Of a DNA stretch of 64,000 bases, positions 40,801-55,800 are shown piece after piece. The notes beneath the pieces are model-generated. The model had not been told where the DNA came from. It saw only the letters and a list, made by a program, of their open reading frames with translations, and made no database searches. The stretch is from positions 1,120,501-1,184,500 of the forward strand of contig NC_088295.1 in assembly GCF_032854445.1 (NCBI RefSeq), given 5' to 3'. The number at the start of each line of letters is the position of its first letter. The stretch's first letter is position 1. This DNA comes from Liolophura sinensis (lineage: Eukaryota; Mollusca; Polyplacophora; Chitonida; Chitonidae). The position numbers and the translations under genes were made by a program.

Positions 40801-43800
40801 CATTCCGAAATATACACATAGTCTTGAGCGATTGATTTTGATGGCCAACAGCTGAATCTGTGACAAGCGTGTGTGTTCTGTGGTCATGCTTGCGTGGGCA
40901 AAAAGTGGGCACCCATTCGTCTTTAGCTTGATGAATCTTCCGTATGCCGCTAGAGTGAAAGAGAACTAGATACCAACACGTGTTGGCTTCCAATGAATGT
41001 TGTTTGTGTACACTTTATCCCATACGCTGTGTGTCACCTGTGGACCAATGAGTGAGCTTCTAACAAACTGTAACTTGTTCAGTTACAGCAATGTTCGGCG
41101 TTTTTGACCGGCTACAGAGGACAATTAAAACCGACAACAAACAACTAATCATGTTGCTTGACTGCGTTAATCAAGCATGAATGTCTGGCTTCAATAATGA
41201 AGAATTTATGTCTCTTACGTTGAACTTAATATTTGACCCAGATTACAGGGATTACAGACATCCCAGGACACAAAAGAGGTTTATAGCCACCCTCGATAAT
41301 ACCTATTTGAGTAGTTTTACGATTTTTGTCAGTATTTCCGTCATTAAATATGCATTGCCAGTAGTAAAAATTTGTATATCTATGAATCCCTGAACAAGGC
41401 CAAACTCAAAGTCCTAAGGAATTGTACAGATTCTTCACTGCACAAGTCTGACAGTATGATAAATTATGATCTCCCGTCTGCTAGTCTAGATTTGGCGAAC
41501 GATTTCACAATAGTGATGACTCATTATTCCAAGGGGCGGGTCAATGAAAATGAGTTAATCCAACTGGTCAATACTGACTTGTGTAAGCTGTCAGTGGCCT
41601 GTCACAACATTTTATTACACACATGTGACTCTGAATTCTCAGAAAAGTAGCCTTGCACTAATTTTAAACAATGTTTAAAATTGTTACAATGTGAAGCTGG
41701 TTTGGCCATCAATTTCTGCACATGCGAATATAACGTCTGAGTTTAGTTTAAGAAAAGAAGATTTAAAACTGTCTGGAGATTAAGACTTTTACAGGTTTCT
41801 CTTCCTCAAATGAGCAGAATAGCAGACAAAACCAATCTTTCAATTCAATTTTACTGATGTACGCAGAGCCACGTCTCACAGCTGTGAAAACAATGCGACA
41901 ACAAGGTTTGAACAACATGGCACATGCTGTATGCATCCTACTGTAAATGCTGCTGTTTTATGGATTCTGTTAATCTCTCACTACCCTGGGGACTTGGGAT
42001 TGTGTACTTCACAGACTGAACACTGCAGTATGAGGTTATTGTGAAAGCTGCTGTCAGTATTCCCCTAATCTCTCACTACTCTGGGGACTTGGGATTGTGT
42101 AGTTCACAGACTGACCACTGCAGTATGAGGTACTGTATCACACCCCATGTTGTGAAAGCTGCTGTCAGTATTGCTCTAATCTCTCACTACCCTGAGGTCT
42201 TGGAATTGTGTACTTCACAGACTGAACACTGCAGTATGAGGTTATTGTGAAAGCTGCTGTCAGTATTCCCCTAATCTCTCGCTACTCTGGGGACTTGGGA
42301 TTGTGTAGTTCACAGACTGACCACTGCAGTATGAGGTACTGTATCACACCCCTTGTTGTGAAAGCTGCTGTCAGTATTGCTCTAATCTCTCACTACCCTG
42401 GGTTCTTGGGATTGCGTAGTTCACAGACTGACCACTGCAGTATGAAGTTATTGTGAAAGCTGCTGTCAGTATTCCCCTAATCTCTCACTACTCTGGGGAC
42501 TTGGGATTGTGTAGTTCACAGACTGAACACTGCAGTATGAGGTACTGTATCACACCCCTTGTGAAAGCTGCTGTCAGTATCCCCCTAATCTCTCACTAAC
42601 CTGGGGTCTTGGGATTATGTAGTTTACAGAGGTACTGCAGTATGAGGTACTGCTGTCAGTATCCCCCTAATCTCTCACTACCCTGGGGACTTGGGATTGC
42701 GTAGTTCACAGACTGACCACTGCAGTATGAGGTACTGCTGTCAGTATTCCCCTAATCTCTCACTACCCTGGGAACTTGGGATTGTGTAGTTTACAAACTG
42801 AACACTGCAGTATGAGGTTATTGTGAAAGCTGCTGTCAGTATTCCCTTAATCTCTCAATATATGGGTGTATATTTATGAAAATTTCCACCACTGAACGCA
42901 CAGAAGAACTGCGAGTGGTCTCAGCCATTTTTCGGCACTAGAATCTGTGCTATATTCAGAAAGTGTAATCCCTATTAACGATAATACTGTCACTTAATCC
43001 ACTTTCTAAATGACATCTCTATCTGTCTTGTATATGTTGTTGTTGCAATATGTGGCTTTTACAGCCAATTCGCTTGTGAATATCGTGGCTGCTCAAATGA
43101 GCACTATTTTTTCCCAGGTAATTTTCCCTGTTTATCTACATAGGTACAAACGTTTCATACTCAACTAATAACTGTTTATGTATGAAATAACTTCTACATG
43201 CATGCACATGTGCCATGGACGCATTGATGATAGCACATCTCTGGCCGGGAATACTTCCCAAGTGGACTGCCGTTAGCCTGTCATGGTGTTTCCCACTGAG
43301 CAGCCCACTTTCACAGCAGGTCGCTGACCACAGCTAGAGGATGGTTGGTCTGCTACCGCGTTCTAAAAGATGGTGGGTTTCAACACTTGGCCTTTTTGAA
43401 GTTGTTTTCTATAACTGAAGAAAACTGTGGACGAGAAATCTGTGAATAGGAACGCTCCCTAATTCAGTACAGGTATAAAGTTGGATAACAAGTTCAGATT
43501 TTTGAGGTAACCAAGTGGAAACATCAGGTAGGACTGAGCATGGTGAGCTTTTCATGGCATTCAACAGCTGACAATGAGCAGTACTCCCTTTAAACTGACT
43601 TACCCTGCAGTCCAAACCTGTGGCCTAAAGTCCATCCACACATGACTCCATTCTTCGGTGTGCAGGTTAATACTTGTGAGATTGTCTACCAGCAATGTCC
43701 AGTCATTCACCGCTGTCTGTTCTGCTGCTTTAACACTGTTGTAAAATGTAAGAGACTTCCACAGCAATTCGGAGACATTGAACTGGGAGGATCTCGGATC

Positions 43801-46800
43801 TTTCAACCCCTGGAGGTAACTGTCTATCTCATCCATTCCCTTTTTGAACTGTGAACAAAAGCGAAAATTCCCAACACATAACTGATATATCCCGGTCACT
43901 TATATATATGTACTACAGTAACTCAACATAACTAATTTGCTAACTGCTCAGTAAATACGTCTAAAATAATCCGAGATCTTGATATATCTCATCCTGAAAA
44001 TTAAATGTTTTTTTTTTGTTTTTTTTCAGGAATTCCCAGGAAATCTGCTGAGAAAACATATTAATATTTGCTATTGGAATATCTTACTATATGCTGCAAC
44101 TCTTCCAGGTGTAACCCTGCCAGTAAGTTGTGGGAGATCTCAGTGACATTGTCTGTGCAGAAAATCTCCTGTAATCCATCTAGAGTCTGCGATCTGGGCA
44201 TGTCCAGGAACCAGGAAAGTCTGTCCCCATCACAGTAAACTGCTCGCAGATTTTCAATATTGTTCAGCAACATCTAAAATGTTCACAAAATCAAAAACAT
44301 AATCAGCTTGGTACATAAGTGCTATCTACATCCAGGCTAAATCAAGTAGATTAAGGACTGAGAACCTACCTGATTTAGAGTACAGAAAGGTCTAAGCCAG
44401 ATTAAGGAATGAGAACATACCTGATTTGGAGTACAGAGAGGTCTAAGCCAGATTAAGAACTGAGAACCTACCTGATTTAAAAAACAGAAAGATCTAAGCC
44501 AGATTAAGGACTGAGAACCTACCTGATTTAGAAAACAGAAAGGTCTAAGCCAGATTAAGGACTGAGAACCTACCTGATTTAGAGTACAGAAAGGCCTCAG
44601 CCAGATTAAGGACTGAGAACCTACCTGATTTACAGTACAGAAAGATCTAAGCCAGATTAAGGACTGAGAACCTACCTGATTTAGACTATAGAAAGGTCTA
44701 AGCCAGAACTGAGAACCTACCTGATTTAGAGTACAGAAAGGTCTAAGCAAGATTAAGGACTGAGAATCTACCTGATTTGGAGTACAGAAAGGTCTAAGCC
44801 AGATTAAGGACTGAGGACCTACCTGATTTATAGTGAGTGAGTGAGTGAAAGTTTTAACGTCACTTTCAGCAATATTTCAGTTTTATCGACAATAAAACGT
44901 CAAGTAGTCGATCTACTACGGATAATTCATTTACTATTCAGTCAAAAAAGGACACCAGAAGTCACATAACAAACACAGACGGTAGTTTAAAATCACAGCT
45001 TTCCTGCCATACCAATGGTAGAGAGAAAATCAAAAATGGTATCACTTTCTACAGAATTGAAAAGTTCTGCAAGAGAGCTCACGTGATGAAAGGAATCTTG
45101 TGCACGAGCAAAGTCACCACAGTCAAGCAGTATGTGCTTGACTGTGAACCGTTGATCACAAGCAAAGCAATGAGGAGCATCTTCTCCTTTCAACAAATAC
45201 CCATGCGTAGCATGTGTGTGACCGATACGACAAACCTGGACCAACAAACTGACGAATATCATGCAGTTTGTTGGTTGTCTGGTCATCCCATTCAGCCTGA
45301 AACAAACTTTTGATATAGGAGCAAATAAGTGAACGCAATCCGAATATGGAACGTCAGTTTGGGTGGTAACAGAATGCAGAGCCGCCTTAGCAGCTTCATC
45401 TGCAGCAGTATTCCCACGGATACCCATATGCCCGGGCACCCAACAAAAGACAATGATAAAATTAAGTCGAGCATCTTCCTGATAGATATGTGTCTGGATG
45501 TACAGGCGAACCAGCCCGAATTGCTTGGAGGCAGGAAAGGGAGTCAGAGCAGATGAGAAATCTGCTACCTCCGAGCTCTGGGATGGACCGAAGTGCGCAC
45601 AAAATTGCCTTGGCTTCCGCAGTAAATACAGAACAGGAATTTGGAAACCGAGTTGAAATGGTTCTGGGCCCAAGGACAGCAGCAGAAGCCACGCCATCAT
45701 CATCCTTGGAACCGTCAGTGAATATACGGTGATAACATGGATTCTTTGAACACATATTACTAAACTACTGTTGGTATACTAGAGGGTTGGTGGAAGATTT
45801 CTTCAGGGAGGAGAGCGAGCTATCAACATGAGGCTCAGGACATAACCACGGTGGATCTTCCTGGATCTTCCTGCGTATGGGGGGCGATAGTATCCAGCCC
45901 AAGTCTAGCTGCTTGCACATGTTCCTGGATGCGGACACCAGTGGAGGAACAATGGATGGCCTCTGAGCATAGACAAGTCTTCAAACTCCGGATGGAAGAC
46001 ACAATCAAAGGCTGGGATGGATGGATTGGCTCTAAGCTTGGTGATATACTGTAAGGATAGTTTAGTTCTTCGAAGCTCCAGGGGAGGCTCATTTGCCTCA
46101 ACATACAGACTCTCTACAGGAGAGGTGCGGAAAGCAGCTAAGCACAACCGTAGGGCCTGGTGATGTACAGTATTGAGTTTCTTCAACTGGGAGCGTGACG
46201 CACCTCCATAAACACTGCAGGCATAATCTAGCTTAGAACGAATCAGTGCTCGATAGAGCTGAAGTAGGGTTTCATGATCCCCTCCCCATTGAGCACTAGA
46301 GACAACCTTCAAAATATCAAGTGCCTTTAGGCATCTGGCTCTAAGATAATTAATGTGAGATTTAAATGTAAGGTGCTTATCGAAGATCACCCCAAGGAAT
46401 TTTGCCTCCGGCACAACCTTGATGGGGGACCTATCTAAAAATACCTTGGGGTCTTCATGGGGGAAGTACTTCCAACAAAAGTTTACACAGTTAGTCTTCG
46501 ACTTGAAAAACTTAAATCCGTTCTCCAGTGCCCAGGCAAAGCTGCAACTGTCTCTTGATAGTGTGCACACATTTGCCTCGACAAGAGATACCAAGATCGT
46601 CCACAAAAAGGGACGCGTTTATACTAGGAGATAAAACTCTGGCAAGGCTATTAATCTTAATGCTAAAGAGAGTAACTGATAAAATGATGCCTTGAGGAAC
46701 CCCCTGATCTTGTTCAAAGTAGTCAGATAGGGTAGCCCCAATCCGAACTTGGAAGTGTTGATGGTCTAAGAATTTACGAATAAAGTCAGGAAGCCGACCT

Positions 46801-49800
46801 CTAAGTCCAAATCCATGAATATCTTTCGGTAGATCGGTAAAATGGGATGGGGACAATAATAGCGTTTTGCCATGAGGCAGGACAATTCCCAGAAATCCAA
46901 ATAGTATTAAAAATTCCAAGAAGCACCCTCAAGGAAGATTCTGGAAGGTGTCATAAAAGCTGATAGTGGATATCATCTGGCCCTGGAGTTGAGTCATGGG
47001 CCATGCTCAGAGATGCCGATAGTTCATGTAGAGAAAATGTAGCATTGTAGGATTCTTCATTTGAGGATGTAAAATCAAGAGGACTTGCCTCGGCCCGTTC
47101 CTTGTTACGCTGGAACTGAGGCAAGTAATTATCTGAAGACGAATGGTGCGCAAAAGAAGCGCCCAACCTATTGGCTATGTCAAGTTTTTCTGTCAAAGAA
47201 TTATTCCCGTCTCTAAGATGATTGACAGTGACATTGGATCCCTTGCACCTGATGCGTTGGATCATATTCCAGACTTTTGACATAGGGGTACGATAATTAC
47301 TCCTAGAAACATAACGTTTCCAAGAGTCGTGTTTGGACTGTTTGATAGTCCCACGGGCTTTAGCTCGAGTACGCCTAACATCGTCTAAATTACCTGGAGA
47401 TGGTCTACATCGGTACACGCGCTCAGCACGTTTCCTGAAATGCCTAGCTCGTTTACAGTCCTCCGTGAACCACGGTTTCTTAATACGGGGAACTGCACAT
47501 GATTTCGGGATACATTTGGAGACTATATCGATTAGCTGATCTGAGAATAACTGAATAGGATCAACTGCATCAAGAAGAAGGCTGCTAGTAAGTGTTTCCC
47601 CACACAGAACAGCAAAGCAGGGCCAGTCTGCTTTATCATAATTAAAGCGTGGAAGAGAGGAAGATACCGGCTCCTCAAGGGTAAGTATGGTGGAGAAGTG
47701 GTCGCTTCCGCACAGATCATCATGAATGCTCCAGCTAAATTCCGACCTTAGCCCTGCATCAGCCAGAGCCAAATCAAGGACCGAATAAGTGCCCTTTGCA
47801 GGATGAAGGTAAGTATGTGTGCCATCATTTAAGACGCATAGAGAATTATTAGATATAAAATCCTCCAATACAGAGCCCTTCTGGTTACATTCAGAGTCAC
47901 CCCAGAGAACATTGTGGGCATTAAAGTCACCCAAAAGAAGACACAGTTTAGGTAATTGATCATATAAATTTTACAGCTCTTGTTGGTGAAGAGTAGAAGA
48001 AGGTGGTATATAAATAAAGAGATCGTTAATACTATACCCAGTGTGATACGCAAGTCGGTGCAAGTCGGTGTTCAGTGCCAGTCTATTGTGTATTACACCC
48101 TGCCTGATCAAAAGAGAAGTACCGCCGTGATGCCTTTCCATTCGTAGATGTGGCAACAGCGTGATGAGATACATAACCTTGACACTGATAATTGATAACA
48201 GTCATTAGAGTTTCTTGCAAGCTAAAAGCTATAGGACTGAGGTCTTGCGCTAACATCAGGAGCTCTGCGAGGTTACACCTCAATCCTCTGCAGTTCCACT
48301 GTAAGATCTTTGTAGTAGCCATTATGAATATTTATTTGGTTTTTTTTTTTTTTCCTGGACTTTTTATACATTGCTGCACTACGCTCAGCAAAATCCTGCT
48401 GTGACAACGTTATCAACTTCCTCTGCATTTTAGCCTTGTCAACTTTAGAATCGCGTCGCAATGTGCGATAATACGACCCCAGGAATGTTGAGACAGGTAC
48501 CAAGACCTCACCCTTGCCATTGGAATAGGCAGGCAAGTCTTCGGGTGCATCCATTTCCTCCATATTGGATTCTCCACCAGCCCTAGACATATCAGATTGC
48601 TGAGAGCCCCGAGGATCAAGACAATCTGCTATATCTCTAGTGTCTAACTCTGACATTGTAGACAGGTCAGGGCTGAACGTGCTACCCCATAAGGACGGGC
48701 TCTTACCAAGTGCACCTTTGAAATTTCTGACAATCGAGGGGGTGAGGAGGTATTCGAGATTTGACTCATACGGACAACCCACTCCGGGCTATTTGACGTC
48801 TGAGATGCCTCACAAAGGCTCTGGAGCCCACCTACTACTGGCGATTCGCTTAACTTCCTGACCTTATTTGTAGCATCAATGCGCTTATTTCAAATCTTTT
48901 TGCTGGAGGACATGGAGTTGGTGACAACTTGCCACTCTCCAGCTTCCTCGTTGTCAGCAGTAGAGTTATCCAAAGTCCCCTTATTTTGTTGACTGGAAGG
49001 AACAGACTCGCCAGAAACCCCAATTTCCATATCATCCCCATGTCCCTCACTATAATTACCATCATCATTATTGTCACCTTCAACTTCATAATCATTACTA
49101 TTTTTATCATCATCATTATCATTGCAATCGTTATCGTCATTATCGTCATTGTCATTTTCATCGCTCAACGGGCAGTCCTTTTGAAAGTGGCCTGCCTGTT
49201 TACACTTGAGGCATTTATCCTTTAAAGGACAGTCGGCCTTGAATAATCTGTGGTATCGCAGATGTGACAGGCACGGACCTGACCTCTGTACCACAAAGGA
49301 ATTCTAATATTCCCAACCGGAAATGATTGTGGAATGATCTCGGTCACACCACTCATGTAAATACGGCGCATACCATTCTCAAGTGACCTATCAAAAAGGT
49401 AATGTTCCCGGCTGACGTGATGGACCGTGCCATACCGGGACATCAAACCTCCAATAGTGTCATCAGGCACCTCGATCGGTCATCGAGATCTAACCAGGAG
49501 CCTTTGCTCCTCCACATCATATATTGGACAATCTACCCCTTTGAATGTGAAGCCACTAGCCAACAGCTGTTCCTTCACAGTTTGCGTAGCCATTGTAACA
49601 TTCCAGACATCTCTAGAGACATTGATTAGTCCCTTTAGGACATTAGGCCCACTTCCCACTAACTCCTTTAGCCGATTGTATACTTCAACCGGTTGTACAC
49701 CTCCCTGTATTACAAGCTTAAGGCTCAAGGGTCTATTTACTCGCCCTGCCCACAACATTGTGGGCCAGGGCGAGAACTACTACCCTAAAGAGAGGACCAC

Positions 49801-52800
49801 AACTATGCATTTGGAACAGTGTGGATGCTGAGTGCGAAATAGATAAGGTATTACAAAGTGGAAATGCACTAAACTATGTACAGGCTATTTACAGAGAGGT
49901 TAGAGAATACGTCCTGCCGCTAAGAGCAACAGAGCGTAATGTCTCACAACCCTCAGACTGGGTGACCACTAAACAAAAGCTGAGAGCACAAAGGCTAGTT
50001 CCACGGCCAACCAGGGACTAACTCTCACCTGATTTATAGTACAGAAAGGCCTTAGCCAGACTAAGGACTGAGAACCTACCTGATTTTGAGTACAGAAAAA
50101 GCCTAAGCCAAATTACGGACTGAGAAACTACCTAATTTATAGTACAAAAAGGCCTATGCCAGATTAAGGACTGAGAGTCGGCCTGGTTAAGAGTATAGGA
50201 AGGTCTAAACCAGATTGACTGATAGCTGTCTGACTGAGGTATTAATTTTCTACTGGTAATAAAGCCTCCTAGTTGTATTATTATATTAACTATTAACTGC
50301 ACATTTACATGCATTCAGTAAATATTATTTTTTTATTGATGATAGACATCAGGGACAAGGTCTACCTGTAGTTTGCCTGGATCGGTGAATGCCTGGAGAA
50401 CAGATTTGGTGGCCTGTGGTCCTAAGGCAAGTAGCTCATTTACAGACGGCATCAGGTTAACCTCTCCTGTGATGAATCTTGCGAGGTCATTTTCCATTTC
50501 TGAAAAACAAATGTGGTGAAGATCAGGATATGGGTCTTTTGGTGGACATCAAATAAACTCTTTCATCATAATTACCATAAACATGATAAACACGGACAAA
50601 CTAAAATTACTGATTAGCACAGTCATTAAAAACTCTCCCCAAGTAAACATTCGCCTGCTTTCTTAAAGTCAAACTGAAATCATGTTTAGAGTTCCTACCT
50701 GTGAAGGTTGTGATGGCTTCGGTGAGAGCTGAAAGGCAGGTGTCTGCTATGCCCATCAGAATGCGGGTTACGTTAGCATAGGGCGGGATATTCAGGGCAC
50801 GGTCCAGACCTCCCAGTGAACTAGACAGCATCCTACAACATATCCAGTGATGTCACATTGATGCTGTCATCATGTTACAGTGTACACAGGCATTAAAGCT
50901 ACATGTACATCCGGACGACAATGAACAGCACTTCACTACCAGGTATCGCCAGTACTTAACACCTGTTTCAGTGTTATGTGACACCAGTAAATAAATGTAA
51001 CACTTCAATGCTGTGTGACACCAGTACACAACACCTGTATTTGAGCATCACTTCAGCGCTGTGTGACAGCAGTACACAACACCTGTATTTGAGAATCACT
51101 TCAGCGCTGTGTGACACCAGTACACAACACCTGTATCTGAGCACCACTTCAATGCTGTATGACACAACACCTGTATTTGAGAATCACTTCAGCGCTGTGT
51201 GACACCAGTACACAACACCTGTATTTGAGAATCACTTCAGCGCTGTGTGACACCAGTACACAACACCTGTATCTGAGCACCACTTCAATGCTGTATGACA
51301 CAACACCTGTATTTGAGAATCACTTCAGCGCTGTGTGACACCAGTACACAACACCTGTATTTGAGAATCACTTCAACGCTGTGTGACACCAGTACACAAC
51401 ACCTGTATCTGAGCACCACTTCAATGCTGTATGACACAACACCTGTATTTGAGAATCACTTCAGCGCTGTGTGACACCAGTACACAACACCTGTATTTGA
51501 GAATCACTTCAGCGCTGTGTGACACCAGTACACAACACCTGTATCTGAGCACCACTTCAATGCTGTATGACACAACACCTGTATTTGAGAATCACTTCAG
51601 CGCTGTGTGACACCAGTACACAACACCTGTATTTGAGCATCACTTCAGCGCTGTGTGACAGCAGTACACAACACCTGTATTTGAGAATCACTTCAGCGCT
51701 GTGTGACACCAGTACACAACACCTGTATCTGAGCACCACTTCAATGCTGAATGACACAACGCCTGTATTTGAGAATCACTTCAGCTCCGTGTGACACCAG
51801 TACACAACACCTGTATTTGAGCATTACTTCAGTGCTTTGTGACACCAGTACACAACACCTGTATTTGAGAATCACTTCAGCGCTGTGTGACACCAGTAAA
51901 CAACACCTGTATTTGAGAATCACTTCAGCGCTGTGTGACACCAGTACACAATGCCTGTATTTGAGCATCACTTCAATGCTGTCTGACACCAGTACACAAC
52001 ACCTGTATTTGAGCATCACTTCAGCGTTGTGTGACACTAGTACAAAACACCTGTATTTGAGCATCACTTCAGCTCTGTGTGACACCAGTACACAATGCCT
52101 GTATTTGAGAATCACTTCAGCGCTGTGTGACACCAGTACACAACACCTGTATTTGAGCATCACTTCAGCTCTGTGTGACACCAGTACACCACACCTGTAT
52201 TTGAGCATCACTTCAGCGTTGTGTGACACTAGTACACAAGGCCTGTATTTGAGCACCACTTCAATGCTGTGTGACACCAGCACACACTACCTGTATTTGA
52301 GCTGTGTGACACTGGTAGGTTTTAATGTCATACTTAGCAATTTTTATTATGACGACAACTGACACTCTGTGAACTGTGTGTACCTGATAACATTTTGTTC
52401 AGTCGTGTTTCCTGATAACACCATTTCTAGGGCTCTCAGAGTATCCTGCAGATTTATAGAGGTCACAGCTCCCAAGGTGTCCATCAGATGTGGTATATTA
52501 AGCACCATGTTCAAGTAGTGGATCCCCTGCTTTAAAAGATCCTCCACCGGCACAATCCTACTGTTGAGGGCTTCCAACGCCTGAGGGGGCAGACACAGAG
52601 TTTAACAGCTTATATTCACAACTACCCTAATTTTTCTAATTATTGGGACAGATACTAGTAGTGTTGAAAGTAGAATGCTGCATTTCGTTGCCAGCTTTTT
52701 GGAAAAGTAAAGATATGAATATGATGTTCATAAGATGGTCTAATCATGTGAGAAAAAAGAAAGTCTCAGCCAAAGGATACGGTTCTTACAACTCACATAA

Positions 52801-55800
52801 AAGGAAAACACACCAATGAATTTCAACTTCTACTGAACAAAACGGAATTTAGAACACAAAACAAAACAAAAACCTTACTGCTGTGTTCCAATGAAAAGAT
52901 ATAACGGACGTTATGTTGCCATGGAAAGACTTAAACTGACATTCTGGCCCTGAATTCTCACCTGCCCTTTAAACTTGGACAAGCTGATGAGCTCTACAAA
53001 TTCCTTCATAACTGCTTCATTGATGCGTTTTTCATCACATATAACAGCAATGTAGGCAGTACCATTCCTAACGCACAACAGCTGCTTGAGGTCCTTCGCG
53101 TCTTTGCTGAGTAAGTAAGGTGTGAGCTGAAAAATATAATCACCAACATAGTGACTTTCAGTGAAAATACCAACGTAGTGACTTACAGTGAAAACGTCAA
53201 TATAGTGACTTTCAGCGAAAACACCAACATGGTGACTTCCAATGAAAACGTCAATAAAGTGACTTTTAGTGAAAACACCAACAGTGACTTCCAGAGTAAA
53301 CACTAACCTAGTGACTTCCAGTTAAAACACTAACATGGTGACTTTCAGTGAAAGCACCAACATAGTCATTTCTTGAGAAAATACCTCCAGTTTGGTATTC
53401 ACAGTACAGAATTTACAGCATGACGCAGTATTCACAGTGAAGAATGGTATTCACAGAACAACATGGTATTCACAGTACAGAATTTACAGCACAGTGCAGT
53501 ATTCACAGTGAAGAATGGTATTCACAGAACATGGTATTCACAGTACAGAATTTACAGCACAGTGCATTATTAAAAGTGAAGAATGGTATTCACAGAACAA
53601 CATGGTATTCACAGAACAACACGGTCTTCACAGTACAGAATTTACAACACAGTGCAGTATTCACAGCGAAGAATTGTATTCACAGAACAACATGGTATTC
53701 ACAGTACAGAATTTACAGCACCGTGCATTATTCAAAGTGAAGAATAGTATTCACAGAACAACATGGTATTCACAGAACAACTTGGTATTCACAGTACAGA
53801 ATTAACAGCACAGTGCAGTATTCACAGTGAAGAATGGTATTCACAGAACAACATGGTATTCACAGAACAGAATTTACAACAAAGTGCAATATTCACAGTG
53901 AAGAATGGTATTCACAGAACAACATGGTATTCACAGTACAGAATTTACAACTCAGTGCAGTATTCACAGTGAAGAATGGTATTCACAGAACAACATGGTA
54001 TTCACAGTACAGAATTTACAGCACAGTAAACAATTTACAGCAACATGATACACATCAGCTTAGATTCCACATTTACCAATCTTAACTGTTCATACATTCA
54101 CTTATCTGAAATTCGGTTGTTTCGGCTGTGCTCTCCCTCAACTTAATAATCAAAAACCTCATGCTGTCCTCAGGCTCACCTGCCCACCACAGTGCCCGGA
54201 TGCTCTTCTCAGACTCACCTGCCCACCACAGCGACCTGATGCTGTCGTCACTCACACCAGATCAATAGAGACTGCTCAGTTCATCAGTAACCTGAAGCTG
54301 TTACCAGACTCACCTGCTCAAGAGAGACTTTTACGTTCATCAGTGACCTGATGCTGTCCTCAGACACATTTGCACTCCTCAGCAATTCCTCCACCTCCGA
54401 CCAGTCCACAAACCACTGCTTCACAGCTGTAAGAAAACAAAAATGTATGTATACATGTAGGTGTAAATTGGCAACAAAAAATGTATATATAGGTGTAAAT
54501 CTGCGGTTACTTTTCTTCCTGACGGTTACATGACTTTGTCAATATATTACTGATCTTCTTTGATGGGCTCACTAGACTACTTACGTGTATATGATTGGTT
54601 TTTGATGCAGTGCAAGATTTTTTACCCTTAGACATTGACAGTTGGGTTACAGATACAAGGAGTACTGTAATATATCCTACTTATATCATTTATATCATCA
54701 CAATATCACCCCCTTGTGAACATTTTATTTCAACAAGTTAAGCAGCGTTTTTAAGCCATAGGGCCTACTCATTTATTCATTTGACTGATGTTTTGTGCCG
54801 TACTGAAATCCGTACTGAAAGCTCAAATCATTATAAGTTGAAAACTGTCACACAACTGTAGGATCTGGCCTATTTAGCCAAGCCATTATGATGGATTTTG
54901 GGTGTGACTAAGATCTAGCCTATTTAGCCGAGCCATTATGATGGTTTTTTGGTGTGACTCAAATTTGGTCTATTTAGCCAAACCATTAGGATGGATTTTT
55001 GGTGTGACTCAGATCTGGCCTATTTAGCCAAACCATTATGATGGATTTTTGGTGTGACTCAGATCTGGCCTATTTAGCCGAGCCATTATCATGGATTTTC
55101 AGTGTGGCTCAGATCTGGCCTATTTAGCCAAACCATTATGATGGATTTTTAGTGTGACTCAGATCTGGCCTATTTAGCCAAACCATTATGATGGATTTTC
55201 GGTGTGATTCAGATCTGGCCTATTTAGCCGAGCCATTATGATGGATTTTCAGTGTGACTCAGATCTGGCCTATTTAGCCGAGCCATTATGATGGATTTTC
55301 GGTGTGATTCAGATCTGGCCAGCCGAGCCATTATCATGGATTTTCAGTGTGATTCAGATCTGGCCTATTTAGCCAAGCCATTATGATGGATTTTCAGTGT
55401 GACTCAGATCTGGCCTATTTAGCCGAGCCATTATGATGGATTTTCGGTGTGATTCAGATCTGGCCTATTCAGCTGAGCCATTATGATGGGTTTTCAGTGT
55501 GACTCAGATCTGGCCTATTTAGCCGAGCCATTATGATGGATTTTCAGTGTGACTCAGATCTGGCCTATTCAGCTGAGCCATTATGATGGATTTTCAGTGT
55601 GACTCAGATCTGGCCTATTTGGCCGAGCCATTATGATGGATTTTCAGTGTGACTCAGATCTGGCCTATTTAGATGAGCCATTATGATGGATTTTCGGTGT
55701 GATTCAGATCTGGCCTATTCAGCTGAGCCATTATGATGGATTTTCAGTGTGACTCAGATCTGGCCTATTTAGATGAGCCATTATGATGGGTTTTCGGTGT

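Larger units (their letters stand above)
44835..50026 (-). mobile_element. Full-length but decayed I/Jockey-group LINE
   Basis: 5192 bp between 14-bp target duplications. In element sense: an ORF1 with a CCHC zinc knuckle, then ORF2 with an APE-type endonuclease, a reverse transcriptase and an RNase H domain, then a short 3' region ending in (CACT)n. RNase H after the RT points to the I superfamily (I, Nimb, Outcast, Ingi or similar) rather than RTE or CR1; the clade is not settled. Reading frames are interrupted several times, so this copy is inactive. It is in the same orientation as the host gene, in intron e12-e13. Confidence 0.93.
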
